Source of the DNA: Dillenia suffruticosa
Taxonomy: Eukaryota > Streptophyta > Magnoliopsida > Dilleniales > Dilleniaceae
NCBI GenBank assembly: GCA_033439265.1
Contig: JAVTVX010000010.1
Location: 17,577,490-17,641,489 of the forward strand
Reading direction: 5' to 3'
DNA: 64,000 nt
The notes beneath the pieces were generated by a model, which ran no database searches, was not told where the DNA came from, and saw only the letters and a program-made list of their open reading frames with translations. The position numbers were made by a program, and so were the translations under genes. Below, in pieces: positions 25,505 to 38,207 of this stretch; positions within the stretch are counted from its first letter, which is position 1; each line of letters starts with the position of its first letter.

Positions 25505-27625
25505 ATGTGCAGTGATTCCAAGAGGGAACTCTGTTCAGAGGCCGTTGTTATGGAGGGTGAATCAAAAAGGCAAGAGGCTTCTTGCTGCAATTTATCGATT
25601 TTGCTTGAATTATCGGCGTCCGATGACTTGACTGGGTTTAGATGTGCAGTTGAGGAAGAGGGATGTGATATTGATGAGGTCAGCTATTGGTATGGCAGAA
25701 GAATTGGTTCGAAAAAGATGGGTTTTGAGCTGAGAACGCCCCTCATGATTGCTTCATTGTTTGGAAGCAAACATGTGCTGGCTTATATCCTTGAAACCGG
25801 CCGTGTTGATGTTAACAGGTTTTGTGGTTCTGATAAGGCTACTGCTCTCCACTGTGCTGTTGCGGGAGGATCGGCTTTGGCTCCTGAGATAGTCAAGCTT
25901 TTGCTTGATGCTTCTGCAGATGGCAATTTGGTTGATGCTAATGGAAACCGGCCTGCTGACCTAATTTTCACCACTTTACTTTCTTCCTTGAATTCTAGGA
26001 AGAAGGCGCTTGAGATTATCCTAAAGGGCAGCAATTGGATTGGGGAAGAATTGGGTGGCTTATCTGATAAACTGGTTGAACAAATCGAAGAACTGCAGAA
26101 GGAAAAGAGCATGATGCCTCCAGTGTCAAAGGATGGGACTGAGAAGAAAGAATACCCAATTGATGTCTCGCTTCCAGATATCAAGAATGGAATTTATGGG
26201 ACGGATGAGTTTAGAATGTATACGTTCAAGGTAAAGCCTTGCTCGAGGGCTTATTCTCATGACTGGACTGAGTGCCCGTTTGTCCACCCTGGTGAAAATG
26301 CAAGAAGGCGTGATCCAAGGAAGTATCACTATAGCTGTGTTCCTTGTCCCGAGTTTAGGAAGGGGACGTGCAGGCAGGGAGATGCATGCGAGTATGCTCA
26401 TGGTATTTTCGAGTGTTGGCTTCACCCTGCCCAATATCGGACACGCCTCTGCAAGGATGAGACAAATTGCACTAGGAGGGTCTGTTTCTTTGCCCACAAG
26501 CCTGAAGAGCTTCGCCCACTGTATGCTTCTACTGGGTCAGCTGTGCCTTCTCCAAGATCATACTCAACGGGTGCTTCTTCTCTTGACATGGCAAATATAA
26601 CTCCTCTGGCACTTGGTTCTCCATCCCTCTTGATCCCACCCGCCTCAACTCCACCTTTGACTCCTACAGCGGCCTCTTCTCCGAAAGGTGGATCACTGTG
26701 GCAGAATCAGGCCAACATCACACCACCCACCTTGCAGCTCCCAGGTAGCAGGTTAAAGTCTACACTGAGTGCAAGAGATATGGATTTGGATGTTGAGTTA
26801 CTTGGATTAGAAAGTCATCGTCGTAGACAGCAGCAATTGATGGAGGAGATGTCTGGTCTCTCTTCACCATCTAGCTGGAATGGCACCTTTTCCTCTGCTG
26901 CAGCATTTGCTACCCCTGGCGAGCGAAATGGTGAATTGAACAGGCTAGGGGGTGTGAAACCTACTAATCTTGAAGATATTTTTGGTTCCCTTGATTCGTC
27001 TGTTTTGCCTCAATTGCAGGGGCTTTCTTTAGATGCTACAGTAGCTCAGTTGCAATCTCCAACTGCTATGCAGATGCGACAGAACATAAATCCACAGCTC
27101 CGCTCGAGCTACTCCACCAGCCTCTCATCTTCTCCAGGGAGATCATCTCCGTCATTTGGGCTTGATCAGTCTGGAGCTGCTGCAGCAGTTTTGAATTCTA
27201 GAGCAGCTGCTTTTGCAAAACGTAGCCAAAGCTTCATTGATCGAAGTGCCCTGAGTCACCATTCTGGTCTTTTTTCATCTGCTGTGGTTGCATCAATGGC
27301 ACCTTCAGCACTTTCAGATTGGGGTGCACCTAATGGAAAATTGGACTGGGGTATTCAGGGAGACGAGTTAAATAAATTAAGGAAATCTGCTTCATTCGGA
27401 TTCAGAAACACCAGCAGCAATTTTTCATCTGCTGCTGGTGTGATTTCAGCAACTGTGGAAGAGCCAGATGTATCTTGGGTTCAGTCCCTGGTGAAAGATC
27501 CTCCTTCAGGAAAACTGGGAAAATTGAACTATGAGCAGCAGTATCATCTCAACAGCGGGGGTCCAGAGATGATTCCTCCATGGGTCGAGCCACAGTACAT
27601 GGATCAGGAGCAAATAATGGCTTAA
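25505..27625 (+). CDS. Ankyrin-repeat, arginine-rich tandem CCCH zinc-finger protein
   Basis: An uninterrupted 706-residue frame. Members (Arabidopsis TZF7-11, including OXS2, SZF1 and SZF2) bind RNA or DNA, sit in P-bodies/stress granules or shuttle to the nucleus, and act in salt, oxidative and immune stress. Ankyrin-type repeats lie at about residues 75-150 ([38 protein letters not shown]). The plant-specific CHCH motif C-X5-H-X4-C-X3-H is at about 246-262. It is followed by C-X7-C-X5-C-X3-H, a 16-residue spacer and C-X5-C-X4-C-X3-H, ending about 331. The C-terminal [16 protein letters not shown] block, which includes a leucine/valine-rich export-like stretch, is family-typical. The first ATG (MCSDSKREL) matches homologous N-termini; a second Met is at residue 16. 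No damage is seen. Confidence 0.95.
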   Translation: MCSDSKRELCSEAVVMEGESKRQEASCCNLSILLELSASDDLTGFRCAVEEEGCDIDEVSYWYGRRIGSKKMGFELRTPLMIASLFGSKHVLAYILETGRVDVNRFCGSDKATALHCAVAGGSALAPEIVKLLLDASADGNLVDANGNRPADLIFTTLLSSLNSRKKALEIILKGSNWIGEELGGLSDKLVEQIEELQKEKSMMPPVSKDGTEKKEYPIDVSLPDIKNGIYGTDEFRMYTFKVKPCSRAYSHDWTECPFVHPGENARRRDPRKYHYSCVPCPEFRKGTCRQGDACEYAHGIFECWLHPAQYRTRLCKDETNCTRRVCFFAHKPEELRPLYASTGSAVPSPRSYSTGASSLDMANITPLALGSPSLLIPPASTPPLTPTAASSPKGGSLWQNQANITPPTLQLPGSRLKSTLSARDMDLDVELLGLESHRRRQQQLMEEMSGLSSPSSWNGTFSSAAAFATPGERNGELNRLGGVKPTNLEDIFGSLDSSVLPQLQGLSLDATVAQLQSPTAMQMRQNINPQLRSSYSTSLSSSPGRSSPSFGLDQSGAAAAVLNSRAAAFAKRSQSFIDRSALSHHSGLFSSAVVASMAPSALSDWGAPNGKLDWGIQGDELNKLRKSASFGFRNTSSNFSSAAGVISATVEEPDVSWVQSLVKDPPSGKLGKLNYEQQYHLNSGGPEMIPPWVEPQYMDQEQIMA

Positions 27626-29782
27626 TCACAACACTAGCCTCAAATTGGTTCCTTATTTTAACCTTTTAACAAGTTCATTTGCATTTTTTGAATTTTTAAT
27701 TATACTCAATATTTAGGTGAAAGGAATTGGAGAGTTAACAAAACACGGGGGATAGAGAGAGAGCTTGGACAAAATGGATCAATTCTGCTCTGCCCACTAT
27801 GAGGTCCTTTAAACTTGTATTTGTTCCTCCTCACCTGGTTGTTTCTCTATTTCTTTCTTATATTCATTCCAAGTAGGAATATTATGTAAGAGGTTAGTTC
27901 TTTCACTGATAAAACTAAAGATGTGTATTAGTCAGAACTTGCTTCGCACTCGGTTGTAATAATGGAAGGCCAATTAGCTTACCATTGCGTTATGTAGGTA
28001 CATATTTCCCACCGGTTAATTGTGTACGGTGTTGTTTGTAATACTTGATGTCAATTTATTACTTTAATCAGCTCTTTCATAATAATGAAAGCTCTCTTCT
28101 CCTTTTCTTCGATGGTATGTTCTTTCTTGCTTCTCATCAAAGACAATGCATATGATACTGTTGCAGCTTCCACTTGGTCATGCTAGCTGTTTTGCAGGAG
28201 AAACTTGGGAGGTATAGGCCTGAACCGAACTAGTGCCAACTGTTCTGGTTCTGTGGATTGAAAAATCAGAACTAATGTTTCGGTTCAACAAAAATGCTGC
28301 GTCATATTCTCCCTTCGCTTCTATAACTGCCGTTTAATTGCCTGGTAGAACTTCATCCGTCCAATTGGAGAACCAGATTTGGTATTTTGATCTCAGGCCT
28401 TTCGGTCCATCTGGATACAGATTTTGAGAGCTTGTGATTGTTAGTTTTCATTGACAAGTTGGAATAAGAACCTGTGATTATGAATTGAATGAACTCGGTC
28501 TGAAGGTAGGAAAAAAAATACATGAAGAAGAAGAAATAAGGTAGGAACAAAATACATGAAGAAGAAGAAATTCTTTTCTAATGACATTTTTTTTTTCTTC
28601 CTTTTCTAGATTGAAACCGGAACTGCCGGCTTTCACTCGGTTCAAGTTCCAATTCTAGAGTGGGTTAACCGGAACCAGACCGTTCACCTCAGGCCAATTC
28701 CGGTTCGAGCCAGAACATTGGTCAGGGAGGTATAGTTATTGAGGTGGTCCTATGCTTTGGAATCTTGATCCTTGGCTTTTACATATCCAGATTGGGAGGA
28801 TTTGACATTTAGTTCCAATTCCATATTTCTTTGTTTTTCCGTTGCTTTTTTTTTTTTTTTTTTTTCATCCCTCCATGATCTCACTTTTTTGTAGCACTTG
28901 CTTTAGGCACAGAAAAGTTTGATCGATTCATTGGTCATGAGGGGTGTTGAGCTGACCACTAAGAAAAAGTGAGTCTTGTTGAGATGCCTTTTCTTATTGT
29001 TTTTGGCTAAATGGTTGATCTTTCGTGTCTTTGATGAACTCTTCTGTTGTGTTCTGACAGGGTGATACCGGTGGTGGTGGTGATGGTATGACCACTCACA
29101 AGGCTCCCATGTCCTCCTAACCCACTTTGGTATCTTCACGTTCCGACGATGTTATCCAATTCCCCCAAAATTCTTTTACCTCCGATTTATGTTTTGTCCA
29201 TTATCAAAAAGTCATTTGAACCCTTTTTAATAATAACCACAAATTTCAACTAGGCTGATGTCTTGCAATGCAATGAGGCAAAAACATGTTTTTTGTTTTG
29301 TTACTATCATGCTTGCACAAGAGGGCTAAAAAGTGGAAAAAGAGTAGTGTGGGTATAGGTTCCTTCCATAGTCGCCCCATTTCATTGTTGGCCATTAATT
29401 TTGAAGAGACCAAAATAGTACCACATCATAGAAAACATTAAAAGTACTTTCATAAATGTTGGGACAAATAAAGAAAAGTGACTCTCTTTAACTCAAAGCT
29501 CAAATATTCACATCACAGAAAAAAAAAAAAAAGAAGAAATAAATAAATGAGGTGTTTCAATTTTAAAGAAAGAGAATTTGAATTTTGTGTCTTGTCATAT
29601 AAGCTACATCTTACTGCTTTTGAAAGTGGAGAACAAAATAAGGGTAAGACACCCACTTGTTTATCAACTTTCTTCTATTAAAAGACTTTACAAGCTTCAA
29701 GCTTAAGTTAGTAATCTTTACCAAAATTTGAAAAGGAAAAAAAAAAAGGTGATCTTACAAGTCAAAAATTTTCCTGGGTTGG
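27626..29782. other. Intergenic region, zinc-finger gene to TRM-like gene
   Basis: The two genes converge here. No gene is recognised. About 28210-28730 is rich in CGGTTC/GAACCG words (a decayed repeat). At 28503-28572 two 35-bp units containing ATACATGAAGAAGAAGAAAT stand in tandem. There is a T run at about 28848-28865. Confidence 0.6.
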
Positions 29783-31156
29783 TCAAATCAGTAGATCTAC
29801 AATCTCACCCAACAACTGGTCTAGAACTTCTGATCCAATTTCTGCACTAACATCTTCATAATCTTCAAACCTCCATGCCCCTTTGTACACCATATCTGAT
29901 CGTGTCATTTCTTCTTCTGATAATCTGCAAATTTCACTCAATATTTCTTGGTACCTCTGTCTACTGTGTTCTTTCTTCTTGGTCCCATTGCATTTTCTGT
30001 CTCCTGCTTTTGATTCTTGATCTTCCTCCTTAGTCGAACATTTGGTGAAAGATGGAGACTGGCAGGCATGATTTTCGAGCTCTGCCGATAATTTCCTCCT
30101 TGAATTTGATGAAATCGAACTTGAATCTTCTTTTGACACACAAATCCGGAAATGGGTTTTCCAATATCAGGGCACAAATTTCTTGAAATAATCAAACTTG
30201 AACAATTTAATGTGATTTGAATTTGCATAGATTAGGGGTCGGAGATTATAATAACTAATCATAATACAGAGTTTTTTAGGAGACAGACCTGAAGTTGGAG
30301 CTTCGGGATCAATAATAAACTGATCGAAATCGAAAATAGAAACTGGGCTGTTCTCCGAGCTGGAAGATTCATTTTCGGAGCTACTCTTTTTCTTATTCGG
30401 CCTCAATTTTCCTCTGGTGACCTCACTGCTCTTTCCGGGTTTTCTGCGAGTCTTCTTAGTGAATTTTGGCTCATTTACGCTTGCATTGTCGTAAATCTCG
30501 ATGGGTTTCCGCTCATTTTCGAGATAGTTTGAGACTCTCTTTCTCGCGTCAGGTTCGTCTTTGTTTTGACTCCTTGAGCTTTTCCTCTGCTTCAATTCCC
30601 CAAAGCCCACTTCAGATTTTCTTCCCTTTGACCCAAATTCATCTGTTTTCCATCCATTACCAAACGTAATAACAATGAATTCCTCATTTTCTATCTCCAA
30701 GAATGCCGGAGTCTCGCGAAACGACAACGATGTTTTCAAACTCCCATGCTGCCCCCGTTCTAATTCTAATCCCGACCACTGATCGACAGAATTCATGGAC
30801 CTGCTTCGCGATATCGAATTCGGAGTGGAGGCGAAACACTTTTGAGGCATTCCGTCCAAACCCATCAACTTTGCCACGAGATTGGGGGTTGCACTCGGAG
30901 ATGATTCAATCATCGCCACCCTTTTGGAACTCTGTTTTGTATCATTTTCAGCAGAGGAATCTGTTTCTGTTTCTCTAACATGATCAAATGGGTGTGTCGG
31001 AAGACTAGAAGAGCATAGAATTCTGCGGAGAATGCCGGCAAAACAACCAGCAGTTGTGCTTTCGGAATTGGAGAAATGTCGATCAAAAGAAGTGGTGGTG
31101 ATGCAACAAGCGGAGGAGGGAGAAGAGGATGATGATGGAGAAGAAGAAAGTTTCAT
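29783..31156 (-). CDS. TRM-like protein (DUF3741 motif, DUF4378-like C-terminus)
   Basis: Two exons, 31156-30289 and 30129-29783, join in frame (phase 1) to about 404 residues. The hallmark is SATPNLVAKLMGLDG at about residues 89-102, the VARLMGLD motif of TON1-recruiting-motif (LONGIFOLIA-related) proteins that link TON1/PP2A complexes to cortical microtubules. The middle is serine- and lysine-rich, low-complexity and probably disordered. The C-terminus (RYQEILSEICRLSEEEM, GSEVLDQLLGEIVDLLI) resembles the short acidic end of DUF4378. I start at MKLSSSPS; an upstream in-frame extension has only a weak hydrophobic run and a non-ATG start. The acceptor TGTGTGTCAAAAG lacks a good pyrimidine tract, so the exon junction is the least certain part. 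Confidence 0.72.
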
Positions 31157-31972
31157 AGTGGGGATCAGCAAAGAGAGAATGTGAGTGGGGGATTGTAAAA
31201 AGAAGAGAGGAGTTGAGTGGTTTTTGGGCAAAATTATTAAAAATGAGTATTTCAAATTACAAGCAAAAAGCAATAGTAGTAACAAACAGAGAAAGCAGGG
31301 GTTCCGGAAGGGGGAATTTGAATAAAGTGCGTGTTACTGTGTGTGGGTGTGGCGTGTGATAACACAACACATATTTGAGGGGGAGAGAGAGAGGTGGCGG
31401 GGTTTGTGTTTGAATGTTGTTTTATTTTGCAGATGTGAGAGAGAGAAAAGGGAGAATGGGTTCGCCCATCCCATCCAATTCTGGTTTAAAGAGGAAAGCA
31501 GAAGAAGCGTGATGTCATCATAAAAGAACAAGTGGCTATGGCTAGGGTGGCGTTCATGTCCATAGGCGCGTGAGAGAGAGAGAGAGAGAGAGAGAGGTGT
31601 TTTGGAGGGTTCATGTCTCGCTGTCAATTTGGGTATTAAAAATTTAATTATTTAGTGAGAGTTATTGACTCGATTAACCCTAATGTATCTAATTATAGAT
31701 TTATGATTATGACCATCGTCCCCTTCTGTAGGTATCGCATCGGTTGGTCATTTATGCTTTTGTTCGAAAGCAGCTTCTGAATGCGTATGTATATAAATTT
31801 TTAATAACTAGGTAGACACTTTAATTAAATTAGACTTATTGAATAATCTCTTAATTTTGACTGACTTTATATATTATACATTCATATCTATATGTATATA
31901 TGATATTTCTACCTAAGAAATTTCCTGTTAAAAAGAAAGAAAAAGAAAGAGGAAGAGAATTATGGATATTAA

Positions 31973-32014
<42 letters not shown>

Positions 32015-33385
32015 TGACTTCTACAAAATATAATTCAAATTATATGAAACAAAGTTTAAATTATACCAAACAAAATGTTTAAAATATATAAAACTTGATT
32101 CAAATCCTAAAAAAAAAACATAATTTATATTTGTATAATCAAAATTCAAACAGTACAAGAGATGATTAAAATGGTACAATACATTAGTGTCCTGAGTATC
32201 AATAAATCATGAAACCGGTGTATAACGCTTTTGTGTATTTGTGTAAAGCAAAAGGGCGAGGGAAGAGAGATTGAGGAGGGGAAGCGTGAGATGGATGAGA
32301 AGGGAGACAACAACAGTCGGAGCCGAAGAAAGCAAAAGCAAAAAACCCAATTGCCCCTCTGCGAGTCTCTCAGCCACGCAGTCCTTTCTATGACAGTATA
32401 AACAGTTATATGGGTCAGGGATGCCATTTTTTTGCAACCCTCTTCACCGACCGTCTCTGCCTACTCCCTCTTGTCTTCACTTGCACCTCAACAAAATAAA
32501 TAATTGGCAGTTCAAAGTCATAGGTATTCTTCCCTCGAAGACTTTTGGAAATCTTGGGAGTATGAATTATTATTGTAAGTTGTATCCTATTCTAAAATAC
32601 AGGCCAAAACAAACAGTTGCTCTTAACAAAGAGATTTGATTCACTTGTTGACCAACATCCCATCATATTCTCCAATTCCGAGAGAACGTTGCACTCCATT
32701 TGAATTTAGAAACATTAAGTTTGGTGTCGCCGCAAAAAGATTTTTGTCTTCGCCTATCCCAATACCCATTTTGTAATCGCCTTAATGCAATCGTCAGGTG
32801 AGGTGTATACTTCTGGCAAGAGTCCCAACCAAAATGCACTTAATTGTACTCCATTTGAATTTAGAAAGAGAGATTGATTACGAAATACCAACCTAAAGAG
32901 CTACAAGAAATTGCATACAGGAAAAAAGATTCATTGCGTTGGAGAAAGTATTAGTTGGCATGTTTGGTTTGGACAGAAGCTCTTTCTTTTTTATCCTCCT
33001 TTGCAGCATCTTCTCAACCAAAACAAAAGTTCATATATAAAAAGGTAATTTTTTTGAAAGAGTTATGAAAAGGTGTAAAGAGATTAGTGTACCACCCAAA
33101 TATTGCTTAAACTTACTAAATATAGAGGACATGTGCAACTTTAATTTAGATCACGAGTAATGAACGGCTCAGCAGTCATGGCCAACAGTTGCTACCACAA
33201 AACAAATGAATGAATAATTAGATAAATAGAATGGTTATTATTACACGTTACAGTTGCGGTCTTCTGGGAATTTAACTACATGCATTTTTTTTCTCCAAGA
33301 ATCAGCTACTATTTTTGTCAAGAAAAAAAAAAGGATAATTTCAGGATGTATCTACTATCTGCACAAAATTATAGGGGATTAGGCA
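31157..33385. other. Intergenic region, TRM-like gene promoter to PUB pseudogene
   Basis: The first 500 bp are probably the promoter or leader of the minus-strand TRM-like gene, with (GA)n at 31571-31594. A (TA)n array lies at about 31979-32012. The open frames near 32.2-32.4 kb have no recognisable family. No gene is called. Confidence 0.6.
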
Positions 33386-36300
33386 TTACCTTCTTCCTAA
33401 TCTAGATTGACTCGAGGCCTTTCCACAAATGGCTGATAACTGCTTTAGGTTAGTAAGAGCATCTCGAGCCTGCCTCTTGGCAATGGCATTGCCATGCCGT
33501 AGGGTTTCCACTAAAGCCCTTATAAGAGCCTCATTGAGTGCGTGCTGATGGTTGAGATTTTCCACATTCAATATTGTCTCTAACATCCATATTGTCCTCC
33601 CCTGAAGAACCCCAGATTGAACTTCGGTGAAGAGATCTAGGCATTTATAACTGCAAGCTGTTCAATTTCAAATTGTCCCAAGGATCCTCTACAAGCGTTG
33701 AAAGTGCTTCAACTGCAGCAACCTGAACATTTGTATTGCTGTCTGGAAGAAGATCACTCAGTGGTTTAATGCAACTGCTCTTTGTTAGGCAGAATTGGCC
33801 ATCTTTGTTGCATGGAGCATTGTGCATCGGACATAAGGTAGGTTCTGGAGAAGCCCTTCTTCCACACATGAAGATTAAGAGCACGGACTGAGGAATTTGT
33901 GGCTCTGAGTCCACAGAATCAATTACCATCAGCCCAGATTCAGACAAGTATTTGGGCCCAAGGGCAGATAGCTACTTTACTCTTAGCTTTGGAGAAAAAA
34001 GCTGCTCGTGGAAGAAGGTCATCAGTTTGAGCTCTCCAACAATGCTGACGATTTCAAGATCAGGGTTCCTCAAAAAGTGGAGAGAAAGGCCAAGAAGCCC
34101 TTCCCCTGTACTTGATGTGAATCAAGTAGTTCTCTTGCACTGCAAAACTCATCTTTGAGGATAGTAGCTGCCCATCTTAGCATGCCAGCTCCTAAAACTA
34201 TCTTCACATCCTCTTCTGACAGTGGTAAATTACCAAGGATGCTCACAGCATCAGATCTCTCGCTATCAGTCAACTGGTCATTTAACAATTTGTCTGTCAA
34301 AAACAGGAGCTTGTCACAAGTCCTCAACTCATTAACAAGATCTTCACTTATATTTTTAGAGATTACTCGAATAAGCCTAAAAGCATAAATTCTATGCTCA
34401 ACTTCTTCATGTTCAAGAAATGGTATGATGGTCTTAATGCTATAATGGTCTTAATGCCATCATCAAACTTTAAACAAAGATACCACAGACCCTGCAAAAA
34501 ACACAGGACAAAAACGTGAAAAGGTTTACAAAAAAAAAGGGATAAAAGAGGGGGGGGGGTGAGGGCTTCCAGTTTGGCTTTTATTTTATTAGGCTGCCTA
34601 ATATTTGTTAATAATGTGTGCATGCCTCCAATATACAGGGACGAAATCTTCTGTTCCCTTATCCAACAATTTTATGCAGATTGCAAAGCCTTTACTAGAT
34701 AAATTCAGCTTGAAAAAGTGTTAATCATTCAATTCTCATTCTTGGAGGAGGAAACTCTTACTTTTCTGAGAGGCTGCCTGTATCACATGTGATAAACAAA
34801 TTCAGCAGGAGCATATATGAAGTGATCACTCATCACTCACAAAGCAGGAAACTGTGCAGTCACTATCTTGCCACAACCAATCAGCATCCTTCAGATATAG
34901 TACAGGAAATTACCTGATGCCTGAGGAGATGATGCAATTCCAACAAGAATCTGGAGAATTGAAAGTTTACAATGAGAGGATGCCAGAGATAATAGCCCCA
35001 AAAGCCTAGCGACAATTGATTATGACTGCAGTTGATGCCCATGCTCATCAGCAAGAGCTAAATCCCAGTGCCCAGGCTTTGATACTACATTTGAAATTAT
35101 TGAAGAGGCTAGTCCTTTGAGCGCTGGAGATGTATCCTGACTATCAAAAAGAATATCTGTGAGAGCTGGAAGCATTGCAGAGTCAACAAGGATGGCTGCA
35201 CTGTCACTCGATGACAAATTGTCCAATGCTTGCAAGCTAGCAGCCCTTCCATCTGGTTTAGATAGCATTTCAAAAAGTATTTTAGCACTTTTTCTTGTAA
35301 TTTGTTCTTTGCTGGTATTTGTCGTCATTTTCCCCACCATAGAAGACATCTCTACTTTTACAGCATCAGTACCTGTTGATCAGAAAGGTCCAGTTCCAAA
35401 AAAATCAGCTTTATTTTATTTCCTTATTTTTCAAGTTATCTTTCTATATGGAGACTAGTCTTTTGGTTGTTAAATATTTCTTTTTATAACTATTGTTTTG
35501 TGAGGCAAGATGTGAAAAGTGGATGTCACACGAAGGATTACAGAAAACTGATCAAGACAAACTAGTCCTGTTAATCAATTCAAAACGCATCATAAAGGAG
35601 AATTGGTATCGACAATTCATAAACTACAAAGAGAATCAAGAACATGTAAAATCTAAGAACAAAAATAGATGGAGTAATATTTGCAGATATATCCTTAAAT
35701 TAAATAAAGCAACGAAAAAGGAAATGGTTTCATGCAGCTAAAGTCACCTAGTTGGTAAACAAAATTTAATCGAGTTTACCTATACAAATCCTATCTAGCT
35801 GGTAGCCTTAAATGTAATTCTGACTAATCCCATTTCAATACAAGAAAATCCAATATACAAAACTAATTTGCATGTAATCTTTTTTTTTTAATGTCCATCA
35901 CTTTTAACCTCAATAGTTTTGCAGCATCAAATCAATTATGATAAAATTTGAGGGATGTATGTTCATGTTTCTAATTTCAGTGGTTTCTCCATTAACCATG
36001 CAAAAGGTTTAAGTGCAGACTTTACCAAAGCTAAAGAGCTCCATCCTTATCACGACAGGATGTTATGCAGTTGCATAAATTACATCAACAAAGTTACCTA
36101 GAAAATTCTCTGTTTCGCTGATAAGTCTCAAGTCATGTAGTTATATTGGGTGTTAAACATTTCTGCAATTACAACTAGACAATACAACTAGAATCAAGTT
36201 GTTATTTGGGTTGGAAGAAACATGGTAAGACATTACATTCAGATAATCAGTGAAGTAGAGGTTCAAATCTTCCAGTAGCTGCTAAATGCAGAACATTATC

Positions 36301-38060
36301 CTCCACTTTTTCTATTCTCTTCAAAACCTAATCCGCAAGTTTGGACAAAGCAGGAAAAGCAGGATACTCCAGAGTTACAGACATACATGAAAGAACAAAT
36401 GCACACCTTTTCTTACGCAATTTTCACACAATAAGCTACATCATTTGAGAATTCAAATAATAACTTCACAGCACTTTCCCTCTCTTTCTCCAAAGAATGA
36501 ATCGATTTTGAGTTTTCATTTTTTGATTGACCTCCTTTCTTTAATCTAGAGGGTTTCAATTTCAGATTTTTTCACATTAGTAAGTTAGTGAAGTTAGTGA
36601 AGTTATTTCAGTATAACTCACCTTAGCAAGAACGGACTCCCGGTAGGACTATGAATGTCCAATCTCGTAATGCTCTCTTCAAGAATTATTTTCTGTTAAA
36701 AGAGTAACTTCTTTACTTAATGCCAAACTATTACTAATAGAACTCACATTGCAGTTGTCATATGAAATCCAAAACAACTCTAATCATGAGCGAAGCCAAA
36801 CATTGAGGAAGTTAAGAATAGAATCTGCAATTTACTCCAAATTTAGGGGAAAGATCAAATCAGACTCACCTTGCTCTTGTCATCATTGACGATGCTAAGC
36901 AAAGTCATGAGAGCTTTAGCTCTTAAATGTGTCCCGGTACTCTTGGAAGAAATGCCTAAGCTAATCAACAATCAGAACAACCAGACCATAACTTTGTATC
37001 TGCTACTTGGGTCCTCCTCGGAAATCTTATAAATACAATCCAAAACTCTCTGAATACATTCAACAGATGGTGAAGGCTCGTGGGTCAGATAATTCACACT
37101 CAATTTGACCTGAATATCAATGTTCGTATTCACCCATTCCTCAATTGCCCCAGCCAAACCGATATTAGGTTTCTGCTCCAAAGACTTGAGAACTTGACCT
37201 GTAACAGGACATGTCGGATCACGACCATCTTGAAGACATTTCCAGAACCTGTAAGTTGCACTTATCTCGTATGTCTGATCAGACTCTAAAACCACATGGT
37301 CTTTCATGACTTCTAAAGATTTTAAAACATACAGACAAATCAAATTGTCATGCATAAAATTCCAGGATCCAAGTTGGGTTAAAATCACTTGCCTGGCGAT
37401 TGGGTATTCAAGGTATAGAAGACGTCTTCAGAGTCCAAATGACTTTTCGGCGAAATCAACGATCAACCGTCTCTTATTATTCCTTGATGTTAGAAGAAGA
37501 TCTCTCTCTCACACACCCAAAGATTGTACGTTCTCACTTTTTTTCTTTCTTACGTACATTTGTTTATAAAAAAGGAGAGCCCTTTCAAAAGAGAGAGACA
37601 GGGAGTTTAAGGGCGAGAGGGAGTTGTGGGTGATTTTTTTTAAAATCACTCCCCCCCCGCCCCCATTTTTCTCCCCCTTTTACATTCAAAATGAAATGGG
37701 TTTTGGGTCTTGGGTCTAACCACATGGGCGGACCCGAACCCAATTTTCCAACAACTTCTTTAGTCAAAGGACAGAGAAATTTCTGGAAAGGGGTGATTTG
37801 GCATGGTTTTCCGAAATCGGTGACCAAGGTTTGAGCTGAGAGATCAGGTTCGATTGACCTGTTGTTGATGATACGCTCTAATGAAAACAAAATTCGTCAC
37901 TCCAAGGCTGAATTGGAACGAGAGAGATTGGCTTTCAAGAGTTTGATATGTACAGTCAATTCCAGGTGGTTCTTGGAATCAATTCCAGTGCTCGTGCTAA
38001 GTCCATGATTATCGCACTCCGTACTGCTTTCGTTGTGCGTCTTCCCTCTCCTTTTTGTAG
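33386..38060 (-). pseudogene. U-box/ARM-repeat E3 ubiquitin ligase pseudogene (PUB-like)
   Basis: The sequence aligns along nearly the whole ARM part of a plant U-box E3 ligase, broadly the PUB42/43/44 group. An intact member transfers ubiquitin through the U-box. Recognisable blocks, upstream to downstream, are LARALELIP and NNRSIEPDLSAQ (about 38.0-37.8 kb), FLCPLTKEV, EVMKDHVVLESDQTYE, GRDPTCPVTGQVLKSLEQKP, SSKSTGTHLRAKALM, SLEKERESAVKLL, VEDNVLHLAATGRFEP, GRAASLQALDNLSS, NVVSKPGHWDLALADE, CDKLLFLTDKLLND, MCGRRASPEPTLCP and DALTNLKQLS. Damage includes about 439 bp inserted inside the U-box (37314-37752), in-frame stops at 36974-36972, 35022-35020 and 33974-33972 plus others near 36.4 and 33.64 kb, a 17-bp tandem duplication causing a frameshift (34424-34457), and frameshifts near 36.38, 34.13 and 33.67 kb. 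Most of the N-terminal region is missing. Confidence 0.9.
37314..37752. other. Insertion interrupting the U-box of the PUB pseudogene
   Basis: On the minus strand the coding sequence for CPLTKEV ends at GAAGTT (37758-37753) and restarts as GAAGTC-ATGAAAGA at 37313. The 5-bp word GAAGT flanks both sides, as a target-site duplication would. The inserted 439 bp has no recognisable coding sequence and no splice sites in phase, so an intron is unlikely. Confidence 0.5.
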
Positions 38061-38174
38061 CGTGCAGTGAACTCTTTCATTCTCTGTAACCTAAATTCGA
38101 AATCAGAGAGCCCCACAAATTTAAAGAGAGAGAGACCCACAAATTTAATTCATAGCGGGTTTCAATTCATCGAC

Positions 38175-38207
<33 letters not shown>

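Noticed and set aside
25783-26497. Minus-strand frames inside the CCCH gene
   Set aside because: Antisense shadows of the 706-residue protein.
32146-32437. Leucine-rich minus-strand frames
   Set aside because: Two overlapping frames, no promoter, splice or family evidence.
37393-37740. The U-box interruption read as a normal intron
   Set aside because: No GT-AG pair restores the KEV-MKD reading frame; flanking GAAGT copies favour an insertion.
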